Shown piece by piece: positions 37,362 through 48,532 of a stretch of 64,000 nt of DNA (within the stretch, counting starts at the first letter, position 1; each line of letters starts with the position of its first letter). This stretch comes from Selaginella tamariscina (lineage: Eukaryota > Streptophyta > Lycopodiopsida > Selaginellales > Selaginellaceae). The stretch covers positions 223,501 to 287,500 of the forward strand of contig PUQB01000159.1 of NCBI GenBank assembly GCA_003024785.1, given 5' to 3'. A program made the translations under genes and the position numbers. The notes beneath the pieces were generated by a model. That model had not been told where the DNA came from. It saw only the letters and a program-made list of their open reading frames with translations, and did not search any database.

Positions 37362-39179
37362 ATGTGTGTGTGTGTGTGTGTGTGTTACATATCGGCTATA
37401 CTTGCATACTATTAAGATGCACAACCTCCTTTTGTACATATGAATAACAGATGTACGCACAGTATGTATATATACATAACTCACGCACGCACCTTTTGGT
37501 TCCTGTCAGTGTGCTCTTATTGAAGTATGCAGCAACATTCATCTTCGGAGCAATGATAGGAACATGAGTCGTATACATGGCCCCAACAAGATTAGAAATT
37601 CCTGAAATGGCCTCAAACTCCTCCATCACAGCTTTTAGCCTTTCCTCAGACGGCCATTGCACATACTTTGTCAACAAAACCTCGTTTATAGCCGCACACA
37701 CCTGTACAAACATATGTATTTACACACGTGTGTGTGTTGTGTAGATTTACACCCTTACGGACGCATTACACACGTATATATACATCTTCATGTGAGAGTA
37801 TGTGCAAGCAGATATACACACAGGGTACCTCCAGAACTAGCTTGTGGCAAGTGGAAATACCAAGTCCAAAACGTTTTGAAACTAGTCTCAAGGGCTCTCC
37901 AGTAGCAAGCCTCCAAATGCAAACTGCCACCCTTTGCCGGACTGGTATTGCCTGAAAGTAAATAGTATATCTATAGCCAATACAAGTACATACAGTGGCA
38001 TATGTAAGTAGTGTGTACATCATATGTGTGTATTTATGTTTCATAGATACAAGCATCAAATTTACACAATACACACATACATAATATAACATGGTGTGCT
38101 GGTGTTGAATATATATGTACTTAGACTCTATATACAGTAACCGCTAATACATAAATAAAAACCTGCCTGTCGGAGCATGGTGTTCTCTTTGGCAATCGCT
38201 TCATCGAGCTGTTCACAGATAATGTTGAACGTACTCTTGCTCATTCTGAACGCCCTGTGGAATTCCCGTTCAGGAAAGCTGGAATCATTACACCGTTCCC
38301 ACCATGCCTGAGATCTGCTCTTCACCCAAAGCCTCCGGTGTACACTCTGTTGCGTTGCAATTGCAGCTCCAACCGCAGCCACCTTGAGCCTAGATAGCAT
38401 AAATCCACGTATAAACATCCCCGTACCTACATATGTATGTATATACACATATATACGTACATGTATGCGTGTGTGACACCTCTAATATAATGTAAAGGCA
38501 ATATATATGGTCTACCTGGCACGTTTTAGACGGAGGCGTTCTAATTCGTCCATTTCATTGTATTCTTCCTCTATCCTTCTTTGGTATTTAAGCATTAACT
38601 CAACTTGTTTCTGTACTCCGATTCAATCTGCTGCCACTTCCAGTCGAGACTGTCTTGCTATTTCCTCCTCTTCTTGTTTCTGCAGAGAAATCACTGTAGA
38701 TATCATATATAGTATAATATTATACAGTGTAATAACAGGGTTACCTTTATATCTCGGAAACATATGATTACGCAGAAAAACAAAAAAACATGAGATGCAT
38801 TAAGTACAGATACGTTGCTTATAGATGCAAAGCAGTGAAAACCGATGGACATACATATATAATATAGACGTATCAGCGTCTTGTATGACATGAGTGTATA
38901 AGTTTATATAAACCAAAAACTTTGACACGAAAAACATGCATCAAGTATTCCATAAATACCCAGGCGGGTGCATGTGTGTGCCTTACAACTAATATGTATA
39001 GAAATATATAGAATATTTGCATACATTCATTAGCGGCACCTTATGTACACCCACATACACACAGCATCCGATTGCATTATGTGCATGAGCATATGTTAAA
39101 TGCTTAATAATCTTCTTTCAACTACAACGACTCTTGAAGAGAATGAGATGTACATACATAAATATAGGCATCTGGTATG

Positions 39180-39223
<44 letters not shown>

Positions 39224-39524
39224 TATATATTATATATCTGTGTGTACAACTCAATACATGTATATATGGTTAAAGCACACGTGTCTACAACCTTACACAA
39301 AACAACTAAAATGTATTGTGCACAGATACATACACATATAAGTATATACACGTCTAATATGTGGATACACACACACACACACCACACACACACACACAAT
39401 ATATATGATGTACCTGTTGCTCATTGTAGATAACCAAGAACAGAAGAAGTTTGATAAGTTCTACTCTTCTCCTGCTCCATGGTCGCTTCTTACTGATTAT
39501 CTCTAGCCTCCTGAGCCGCTTCAT
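36353..39524 (-). CDS. Domesticated PIF/Harbinger nuclease-like host protein
   Basis: This resembles the plant HARBI1-like family of Arabidopsis At5g12010 and At4g29780, host genes born from a PIF/Harbinger transposase. Eight exons fit: 39414-39524 (37 codons, MKRLRRLEIISKKRPWSRRR, too short for most ORF lists), 38516-38679, 38167-38389, 37829-37951, 37493-37701, 37049-37220, 36782-36941 and 36353-36574. Conserved blocks are FRMSKSTFNIICEQLDEAI, IPVRQRVAVCIWRLATGEPL, KRFGLGISTCHKLVLEV, EEFEAISGISNLVGAMYTTH, YSITLQGIVDTRGIFTDLCI, DWLLVPYTQQNLGWAHHAFN and DAIAHNLLHSGHVGPTFL. MYTTH stands where active transposases have a DGTH-type catalytic aspartate, and the usual glutamate before AFxRLKGRW is missing. 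It is therefore probably a DNA- or chromatin-binding protein. The intron after 38167 uses a GC donor. One-base losses lie near 37514 and 36841, and an in-frame TGA lies at 38623-38625. Confidence 0.9.
37269..37386. repeat. (TA)n(GA)n(GT)n compound microsatellite in an intron
   Basis: A TA run, a long GA run with one irregular unit and a GT run follow each other in the intron between exons 37220 and 37493 of the Harbinger-derived gene. Confidence 0.95.
39180..39236. repeat. (TA)n microsatellite in first intron of Harbinger-derived gene
   Basis: A TA run of about 28 units with two slips lies in the intron between exons 38679 and 39414. Confidence 0.9.
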
Positions 39525-39581
39525 TCTTTACAAGCTGATAATAACCTTCAATCCTTAGACAGTTCTCTATATCACCATGAA

Positions 39582-39621
<40 letters not shown>

Positions 39622-40366
39622 GGACCCTAATCAAGCTGTGAAGCATTCAATCCATTCATAAACTAAAGCATTCAAATAATCAGATCATACAATTGCTACC
39701 AGTTACGCCGCCACCGACTTGAATGCGCGCCGCCGCGGCATCCCTCAGACAATGCTAGGTACAAATGTGGAATATTCTGAGAATACGGGTTTTGCCGTAT
39801 ATTCCAAACGAGTATAAGTATATACTTGGCATTTCTTGTTCCATATATAATAATTCAGTAATTATTAAGCACAGTTCATTTGGTTTTATTATAGTATTAT
39901 GCTATTATAATCAGAACTGTACAAAAATTTATTTCTGGTTTAGGTAATGTTTTAAATCATGATTAGTGCATTTTAAGTTGATATACACATTTTGATTTAA
40001 TTACATTCTTACTTAATATATTGATTTAATACAAATAAATTACATATAATCAATATTATTTCTTTAATATATAATTAAAGTACTATTTAGGAAAAATTAA
40101 GTGTAAACACATATATATTTGCTTTCCAGGGCTTTTAAGAAAACATTTAAATTCCTTCATATATGTAGATAATTTTAATACAAGTCTTTAAGTTTGATTA
40201 ACCTTGGAAAATTATTTATATTAAACTTATGCTTTATTGTAATCATATTCTTATTATATTAGTGATGATCTTAAATTGTAATACAATGAACAAATAAATT
40301 ATTATCATGTGAAAATTATTGTTATTTTGATGTGTTTTACTTTTAGTAAATAAATAAATTTAAGAA
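39525..40366. promoter_or_regulatory. Upstream region of the Harbinger-derived gene, then AT-rich DNA
   Basis: The first 200 bases (to about 39730) include a CT run at 39588-39618 and the GC-rich patch GCGCGCCGCCGCGGC, typical of a 5' UTR or core promoter. The rest up to the LTR element is AT-rich with no recognised gene. Confidence 0.45.
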
Positions 40367-40527
40367 TGTAAGATCCACGTGTATGGCTGCATTGTGCATA
40401 TACTATTATTAACGTAGTAGATTTGATAGCCGTCGGATTGGATTCAATCTGGACCACTCGCTCTTGTATATAAGTTAGGGTTTCTGAACTAATGGATATA
40501 CACATTTCTATATTCCGAGCTCTCACA
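40367..40527 (+). repeat. 5' LTR of the Ty3/gypsy element
   Basis: The LTR begins TGTAAGATCC and ends CTCTCACA, and it is repeated at 45058-45215. It is only about 160 bases long, unusually short for Ty3/gypsy. It includes CTTGTATATAAGTTAGG, a likely TATA box. I could not define a clean target-site duplication. Confidence 0.9.
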
Positions 40528-43500
40528 TTGGTGGAGGTGAGGGGCACCTCTAATTGTCCCTACGGAGTGCTCGGATTTGTGTCTTTTTTCTCTGTCTTCT
40601 TAGGTCTAGCTTTTCCATTGTCTAGATCTATTCCTTTCTTGTGGATTTTGTCTCTTCTTCATCCATGAATCCACAACAGACAAATCCCTTGTCTGTGGAG
40701 CAGTTACTCATGCAGTTGTTGGATGCCATGCGTGTGCAATTGAACAATCATTCTCAGTTGATGGCAGCATTCACAGGCCAGGGTACTCCTCCTACTCATG
40801 TTGCAAACCCCCGTGTCCGACCGGATTTCTTTCGCGGAAATCCTGGAGATGATGTGTACCATTGGTTTGACCACTTCACTGTGGTTGCCACATATCATTC
40901 GTGGGACGGTGCTCAGTGTTTGCGCGAGTTTCCTACTTGTCTTCAAGGGACGGCGTTGCAGTGGTACAATGGTCTGGACGTTGCAACTCGTGGCGATTGG
41001 AATATTCTTCCAGAGATCTTCAAACGTGCATTTGGGCATGCGGACGACTGTGATGATGCTTTTCAGCAGTTGCATCGTATTCGTCAGGAGAGTCGGTGAT
41101 GCAGTTTGGTGTTCGCTTTCGAAGCCTTTTGCTGCGTGCAGAACCTAACATGTCGGAACGCATCAAGTTAGGTATGTTGTGGCCAGCACTTCGTCAAGAC
41201 CTTGTGGGGCTTGTGCATGCACTAGCTCCAGTGACTCTTGACGATGCTTTGAGGCTGGCACAACGATATGATCGTCACCTCTCCCACTTGTGCCTTCACG
41301 TGCTCTTGTTCCACTCCATGTTGGGGATGGACCTGCTCCGATGGAGGTTGAGGCTGTTGCCGCTCGTGTACCAGCACAAGGTGGGCCCGTGGACGAGGAC
41401 GTGGACGTGCAGTTCGTTGTTGGGCATGTGATGAGGTTGGACACACGTATCGGCGCTGTCAACGGTTTCCCGATTGGCGTCCCCCATTTCCAGGATGGAG
41501 GCCATGGCGGCAACAACGTCCGGTTGGTGCTGCTGCAGTGGAAGGTTGTGATGCGGTGGATCTTCCGGGAAACGACGAATCGCACGAGTAGAGGAGGGTC
41601 CTCGTGCGAAGTGACCCCTCCATCTTTCTTTCGGGAGTATCATCAAGGGGTTCACTCGGCACCAAATCATCCGGTTTTCACTTTTCAAGCTCGTTTCAAT
41701 CGCACACCTCGTCCTGTTTTCCTTTCAGTGTTGGTGGATACAGGTTCAAGTTTGTCCTCTGTTTCTCAATCTGTTGCTACACGTTGCAGCCTTCATTTGC
41801 GTCGTGCGGTAGAACCAGTCTTCATTCTGTACGGCAACGGACATACTCATGCTTGTTCGCGATGAAGTGGACATTGTTGTTCGTGTGGATGATTGTGAGC
41901 TCGAGCTTCAATCTTTGCGGGTGGTGCCGAGTCAAGCTTTTCACCTTATTCTTGGTATGGATTGGTTAACTCGCAATCATGCCAAGTGTGACTTTGAAAA
42001 GTCTCCCCCTTGTTTGACTCTCCCTCGTCTTTCTTCCATTCCTCTTACTTCTATTCCACTTCGTCCATCTGCTTCCACCTCTGCTTCCATCACTTTTGTC
42101 TCACCCTTATTTCCAACCATTTTCCCTTCATGCTCTTCCTTTCTTCTTTGGATCCATCAGATGATCGTCGTGCTGTAGTTGTTGATCAACTCAAGAAGGA
42201 GTATGCTGATCTTTTCAACTTCGACTTGTCATCTGGGGCCAAGATTGCGACACGCCACCCTATTCCAACTGGAGAAGCTAGGCCAATCAAGGTACCTGTT
42301 CGGCGTCGATCACCAAAGGAGCTCAAGATCTTACGAGCGAATGTCAAAGAGATGTTGGAGAAGGGTGTTATCCGGAAGTCTCGAAGTCCTTGGGCGTGCG
42401 AACCTCACCTTGTGACGAAGCCTGATGGGAGCGTTCGATTCTGCATTGATTATCGCCCGTTAAATGAGGTAACCGTCTCAGATGTGTACCCACTTCCTCA
42501 TACTGCAGACCTTTTGGATCGACTGGGGCGGAGCCGTTGGTTCACCAAGTTAGATCTCGCATCTGGATATTGGCAAGTTCCGATGGCTGACATGGACATT
42601 CCCAAGACTGCTTTTCGACACCATTTGGCCTGTACGAGTTCCTGGTGATGCCTTTCGGTTTGAGCAATGCTCCAGCAACTTTCCAGCGTATGATGGATGA
42701 GGTTCTTTGCGACATGCCGGAGGTGACTGCGATTTCATCGATGATGTTTTGATCCATTCGGATGGAACGTGGGAGGAGCATGTCGGTGATGTACGTAAGG
42801 TTTTGGATCGACTGCGGGAAGTTGGTTTGAAGTTGAAGCCATCTAAGTGTGTGTTTGGATCAAAGGACACCACTTATCTGGGTTATCGCATTTCACGTGA
42901 AGGTTTGCAAGTCGATCCTGACAAACTAGTTGCAGTTTTGAAGTTCCCTACGCCAAGTGTGTGAATGATGTGCAACGCTTTCTTGGCAAGGTACAATATC
43001 TGGGTCGTTTTGTGGATCATCTTTCAGATCGTACTGCACCGTTGCGCGCGTTGTTGAAATCGTCAATGACTTCTTTTGTTTGGTCTAAGGATTGCAAGCA
43101 GGCATTTGCAGATCTCAAAGAGTTGTTGACGACTCCTCCAGTTTTGGCGTACCCGGATTACACTCGTCCTTTCATCTTGCGTGTAGATGCTTCTGACATC
43201 GGCCTCGGGGGTGTATTGATGCAGGAGAGTACAAGTGTTCCTGGCCAACGACATCCCATTGCTACATCAGCCGTACATTGCAGCCAGCAGAGGTGAATTA
43301 CTCCACAACTGAAAAGGAGTGTCTAGCAGCAGTTTGGGGTTTTGAGAAGCTCCATGCCTACTTGCATGGTTCGCGGACGTTGTTGGAATGATCATGCAGC
43401 AGTCACTTCGTTGTTGAAGCGAAAAATTTGATTGGGCGTACTGCTCGGTGGGCCTTGAAACTTCAAATTTACGACTTTGAAGTTGTTCATCGTCCAGGGA

Positions 43501-45057
43501 GTTCCATGGCTGATGCTGATGCTCTTTCTCGGGCTCCTCTTCCACCTTCTCTCTCTTCTGTTGCCCCAGAGGAACCAGTTGTTCCAGCTTCAGTGGACTT
43601 TTTGGATGAAGATTCCGTACCATCAGCAGTTGCTGTGCTTGACGTTCAGTGTCCGCAGAATGCAGAGTTAGATTTGCCGTCTTTGGATGAGGTTCGGGAA
43701 GCTCAAAAGGTTGAGCCGTGGATTCGAAGGCTTCGTGATGGGTTTGAGAATCCTGCATCACTTGCTGATGACTTGCCTTTCAGGCATTTACATTCACAGT
43801 ATCGCCTTCAGGATGACCTTCTTTATTTTGTGGGGACTGATCCAGATGATCCTTTGCGGTTGGTGGTGCCTTCAATCTTCATTCCACGCTTCCTCCATGC
43901 TTACCATGACTCTCCTATTCTTGGCGGGCACATGGGACATCGTCGGGTGATGGAGAAGCTGCGCAGATCTTTCTATTGGCCGGAGTTGCGAGGAGATGTG
44001 ATTCGGTATGTGCGTAGTTGTGTGTGGTGCCAAGCTCGCAATACTCCCCCATGTGCTTCGGAAGGACGGTTGGAGTCAATTGCAGTTTCTCGTCCGTTTG
44101 AATTGGTGGCATTTGATTTGATGGGACCTTTTCCGCGGTCAACTGCTGGTAACGAGTACGTTATTATTGCTTCTGATTACCTAACTCGTTGGGTAGAAGT
44201 TGGTGCTCTTGCTAGTGCGACTGCTTCTGCTGTTTGTCAGTTTCTCCTGAATCGGGTCGTGTTTCAGCATTCTTGTCCGGAGCGAATTCTCTCGGATAAT
44301 GGTCCCGCATTTATGGCTGAGGCATTTCATGTTTTGACATCTCGATTAGGGATACGCCACACTTTCACAAGTGCTTATCATCCTCAGACAGATGGTTTAG
44401 TGGAACGGCTTGTTAGAACCTTTCAAGGGGATGATCGCAAAGTATGTGAACTTTCAACATTCAGATTGGGATGGTTATCTGCCGTCTCTCCGATATGCTT
44501 ATGTCACTGGAGTTCAAAGTTCCATTGGTACTTCCCATATAAGCTTTTGTATGGTCATGACCCGGTGTTGCCAACGGAGTTGGGTTTGCCTTCTCGGTTA
44601 CCGCGAGCTGCTGATGCTAGGTCATGGGATCGGTATCTGACGAGCATCTTCCATTGGTTCGTGCGGAGTCAGCAGAACACTTGGGCCGCGTACAAGTAGG
44701 ACAACAACAACGGTACAACTCGCATCATCGTCCTCCTGCGGAGTACAAGGTTGATGAACTGGTGTTGGTTCGTTTTCCCAAGCTTACGGTACGTGGTTTA
44801 GCTAAGAGTCTCCTTCTCAATGGAAGGACCGTATCGAGTGTTACGGCAAGTAGGCCACAGGTTTATGAGGTTCGGCACGACATTCAACCCGATCCTCCGG
44901 AGATTGTACATGTACAACGGTTGAAGCATTTTGTGCAACGGGAACAAGTTGTGCCGCCTACAGATCCACCAGTGCCTCCTCCTGATGTTCCTCCAGATCC
45001 GGGCCCGTCTACAAGAGAACCCTAACCAACTTACACCCTTCCGAGAGGAGGGGATGA

Positions 45058-45215
45058 TGTAAGATCCACGTGTACGGCTGCATGTGCACATACTATTATT
45101 AGCGTAGTGGATTTTGATAGCCGTCGGATTGGATTCAATCTGGACCACTCGCTCTTGTATATAAGTTAGGGTTTCTGAACTAATGGATACACATTTTATA
45201 TTCCAAGCTCTCACA
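45058..45215 (+). repeat. 3' LTR of the Ty3/gypsy element
   Basis: This is the second copy of the terminal repeat, in direct orientation, ending CTCTCACA before host AT-rich DNA. The tract GAGAGGAGGGGATGA immediately before it is the likely polypurine primer for plus-strand synthesis. Confidence 0.9.
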
Positions 45216-46700
45216 TGAAGTTAAAACATAAAGCTTTTATTAAAAGTAAGTTATATGTTATTAATGAGTATTTACCATATGTAAAAAATAATTAAAAAAT
45301 GGATCTAACTCAATGCCATGAACCAAAATTAAGTTGTGTGTAGTTTTGTTATAGTTAAATAATATTAAAAAATCAAGATGCAATATAATAGAAAAGGAGG
45401 TTATATATTTGAAGGTCACAATTTCATACATTTATTTTTAAATGGGAATACACTTTTATAGAAACAAACACATGGTTTTCCATATAAGTATGTAAATGTG
45501 TGTGTGAGGGGCAACATGTATTAATGGTTTATTTGTTGAGTTTTTAATAACATAGACTACACATGCACTTACATATAGACATATCCATAATAAATTGCTA
45601 AGTGGTTCTTATAGTTTTAGTATATGTGGATAATATAATTATTATGTGTATATATGTATCATTAATTTGTTAATATGATATTAATATGCTTAAATTTAAT
45701 GTTTTAAGTTTAATTTATAATTTGACAATCCTATCGTCACCTTTTAGAAATTATTTTTACCATGGTGAGGTCGCATATAATATTTTAATGGGTTTATTGA
45801 TTCTTATTAAGATTGTGAAGAATTCACTTGTGAACTGGAAAGACAACAAAGAGGTTATTGTAAAATAGTGTTTAATTCACAATTGAGAAATCTCAATTCA
45901 TTATAAAGATAATTAATTTTATATATATATTTTAATATAAATTTCTTTTTACAATTATCAATTTAGCATTGAATTTTATCTGAATCTTTTATTTTAAAAA
46001 CTTATATCCTTAAAGCTTCTTCAAATTAAAATGTTATTAAATAAACAAGAAATTATAAAGTCTCAAAAGTTTATATCTATAATTAATTTTCTTTGGACTC
46101 TAAACTAACTTTTGATTTATATAATGTTATGCGAGAGTGAATTTGAAAATGATAAAGTGTTAACTAAGGACTTTTTATTATTTTTGTATGTTTAAAGAAA
46201 AAAATCATTATAGCTTTGTTAGGAAGAGAAGAAAAACCAATTTTAAGAGTATTAAATTTTGATGTTATATACTTAAAAAAATGCTCAAGTAGTTACCAAA
46301 AATATAAACTGAAAACATGAAAAGACATGAGGCAAGTTTAAAAATAAATTTTAAAATAACTAATAGTTTAAATAAGTTAACTGATAATCTCTTTCTCATT
46401 AATAAAAGGGTCGATTTGCACTTGCACTTATACTTAAAGATAAGGGCCAAAAGTGCACTTAAATTACTCTATACATGTACTTAGGCGGCCATTAAATTAA
46501 ATTTGAAGTGTGAAAAATTTAAGGTTGTTTGCTCCGCACCTATTTTAAATTTAATGGCGTAACCCTTAAAATTTTAATGTTTCAGAAAGAAAAAAATCAA
46601 AATTTAAAAACCACCTTGGAAAGTGATCTTAAATTTTAAGAGGCACTTATGAATTATTCCAAAAAAATTCTTGTCAAGATTCTTCAAGGGCTAGGTCTAG
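45216..46700. other. AT-rich spacer between the two transposons
   Basis: About 1.5 kb of AT-rich DNA contains no convincing gene. The right part (about 46410-46700) may be the left flank or terminal region of the Harbinger element, but I could not match it to an inverted copy beyond 49700. Confidence 0.5.
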
Positions 46701-46880
46701 GGTTTACGACATCTAGATTTTGGCGCTAGATCGACTGATGTTAAGGGTGTAATTGCCACCCCCACGGATTGCGGATTTAGGGCTTCCAGAGGAAGAGTAG
46801 GGCGCTGATCATGGCGGCAATCAAGCGGCGAGTGGGGGAGGAGATGGCGTGGACTCTAGGCCTCAATCAAGGCCGACGCC

Positions 46881-46940
46881 AACTTGGTGTTGGAGGTGGA
46901 GCTCGAGGCCAACTTGGTGTTGGAGGTGGAGCTCGAGGCC
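46881..46940 (+). repeat. 30-base tandem repeat, two perfect copies
   Basis: The unit AACTTGGTGTTGGAGGTGGA plus GCTCGAGGCC occurs twice in a row. It encodes a repeated QLGVGGGARG in the longest local frame (46811-47068), which otherwise looks like low-complexity sequence at the start of the Harbinger element. Confidence 0.95.
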
Positions 46941-47409
46941 CAGGTTTAGGGCGCACCAATTTGGGAGCTACACGAGCTCCATGCAGGAATCCTGCACCTC
47001 CACAAGCTCTTGGAGTTGGGCGCGGCAACCTTGAACCACCAACTGCCACCCAAACTCCTCTTTTCTGAAATGGAGGCAAACACCTCCCCACCGATATGTT
47101 TTCTCTTTTCTTTTCTCGGGTTTAGGTAGCTCAGTCTTAGTTGGGAGTAGTTTGAATTCGATGAGAAGGATGAGGCTGAGAAGGCTGCTGCCAACGATCT
47201 GGAGGTGGAGGATGATCTCGGGCTCGATGAGGGGGATGATGATGTTGATGAGGCTGCGAATGTGAAGGGGTTTGTGGCGGCTGCTCCACCACCAAAAACG
47301 AGCCCGCGGGAAGAACTGGAAAATGGATGAGACAATGATGATGATCAAGTTGAAGAGGGAAGACCATTTGGCAAAGGTGGCGGGGAATTGATTGAGTCTT
47401 GAAGTGGCG

Positions 47410-47778
47410 ATGTCTGCAACTCAGCAGTGGAAGCAAATTGCAAAGAAGATGCACGACACCAGGATGATGCGGGACTAGAAGTCATGCAAGACAAAGTGGA
47501 CAAACATTATCAACGACTTCAAGCATGTCGGAGATTTTCAGTGGGGCACGGGGAAAACAGACTACTTCAGCCTCTCTAAACCCAAGGCCAAGCTTGCTCT
47601 TCCTGCCCTCAACAATCGAGTCTTGCCTTGTGTAGTTTATGACGCCCTAGATTCTTTTCTCGGGGAGGCAGCTGCTACAACTCCAACTCATGTCGCCGAC
47701 TTGGATGCTCTCGAGTTTCAGGGGAGTGTGAGGATCCCACAAAGGGGGAGGATCCTTCAGGAGATGCTGGAAAGGTGA
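47410..47778 (+). pseudogene. Harbinger ORF1: Myb/trihelix-like DNA-binding protein, broken
   Basis: One frame reads MSATQQWKQIAKKMHDTRMM, then after an in-frame TAG (about 47475) KSCKTKWTNIINDFKHVGDF, then TDYFSLSKPKAKLALPAL and YDALDSFLGEAAATT, ending with TGA at 47778. The spacing of W-x-x-I, C-K-x-K-W and F-x-L-S fits the Myb/SANT-like trihelix domain found in PIF/Harbinger accessory proteins. That protein helps transposase reach DNA and the nucleus. Nearby frames upstream (DLEVEDDLGLDEGDDDVDEA, from about 47198) look like an acidic linker in another frame. Confidence 0.65.
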
Positions 47779-48022
47779 TGAGGAGCTTGGGGAAGAGGAA
47801 GAGCCCCAAGAAGCCCAAGAAGAGCATCACCATTCTCCTAGTGTGTTGTCGACTGCTTGCAGCAAGCAAAACCTTGCATGACAGCAAGAGAACTTGGTTT
47901 GTTAGCGGGAGATTTGCGGGACAGAGAAGGAGAAGGCCACCGCCATCACCAGCCTAGTGGGAGCCATCATCAACCTCTTTGCCTCCATTTGTAGCTTCCT
48001 CAATGGCCCAAGCTTAGCCCCG

Positions 48023-48085
48023 AGTTCTTCTACTCCAACCCCAAGTTCTTCTACTCCAGCCTCAAGTTCTTCTACTCTAGTCCAG
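48023..48085 (+). repeat. 21-base imperfect tandem repeat, three copies
   Basis: Three successive units begin AGTTCTTCTACTC and encode a repeated SSSTP motif at the 3' end of the first Harbinger ORF region. Confidence 0.85.
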
Positions 48086-48532
48086 AGTTTAGCCGAATAC
48101 CCGAGTTCAGCCCCGAGCTCTTCTTCAAACCCGGATCTTTAGGGTTCATCAGCCCCACTTTTTTAGGCCCGAATGTTTAGGGTTGTTAGGTTTGGTGGGT
48201 TTTAAAAGTGTTTAAGTGTTTTGTTTGCAGAGTTTAAACCTAATTTAATGTTTTTTTAATTTATTTTTTTAGGTGCAAAACCCGCATACTCCAGCCTCTC
48301 TTTCCCGCTCAACCCAAGATGCTTTGATGAGCAACAAGATCATCATAGTTCTCTTTCAGGTTTTGTTACTTGTAGTTGAAGCCTTTAGGCTAATTTTCGA
48401 GGACAAAATCCCGGTGTTGGAGACTCTTCCCGAGGAGGATGACGAGGAGTTTTAGCGAGTCATGATGGTGAAGAGGTTATGTATGGGGCTATGATGGGTG
48501 AAGCCGCAGAACACAACAACTTGAACCAAGTT

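Larger units (their letters stand above)
40367..45215 (+). mobile_element. Ty3/gypsy LTR retrotransposon, broken
   Basis: A full-length but broken Ty3/gypsy element lies in AT-rich DNA. It has short LTRs at both ends and a purine-rich tract just before the 3' LTR. Parts in order are gag (about 40660-41440), aspartic protease (about 41700-41990), reverse transcriptase (about 42180-42960), RNase H (about 42960-43400) and integrase with its HHCC zinc finger (about 43480-45025). The order protease, RT, RNase H, integrase places it in Ty3/gypsy rather than Ty1/copia. The coding region is interrupted roughly eight to ten times, so it is a fossil, though some interruptions may be sequence errors. 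The LTRs look about 94-95% alike by eye, which suggests insertion a few million years ago. Confidence 0.93.

Noticed and set aside
38623-38625. In-frame TGA in the Harbinger-derived gene as a selenocysteine codon
   Set aside because: Land plants lack the selenocysteine insertion machinery. A sequence error or alternative start at 38595 is more likely.
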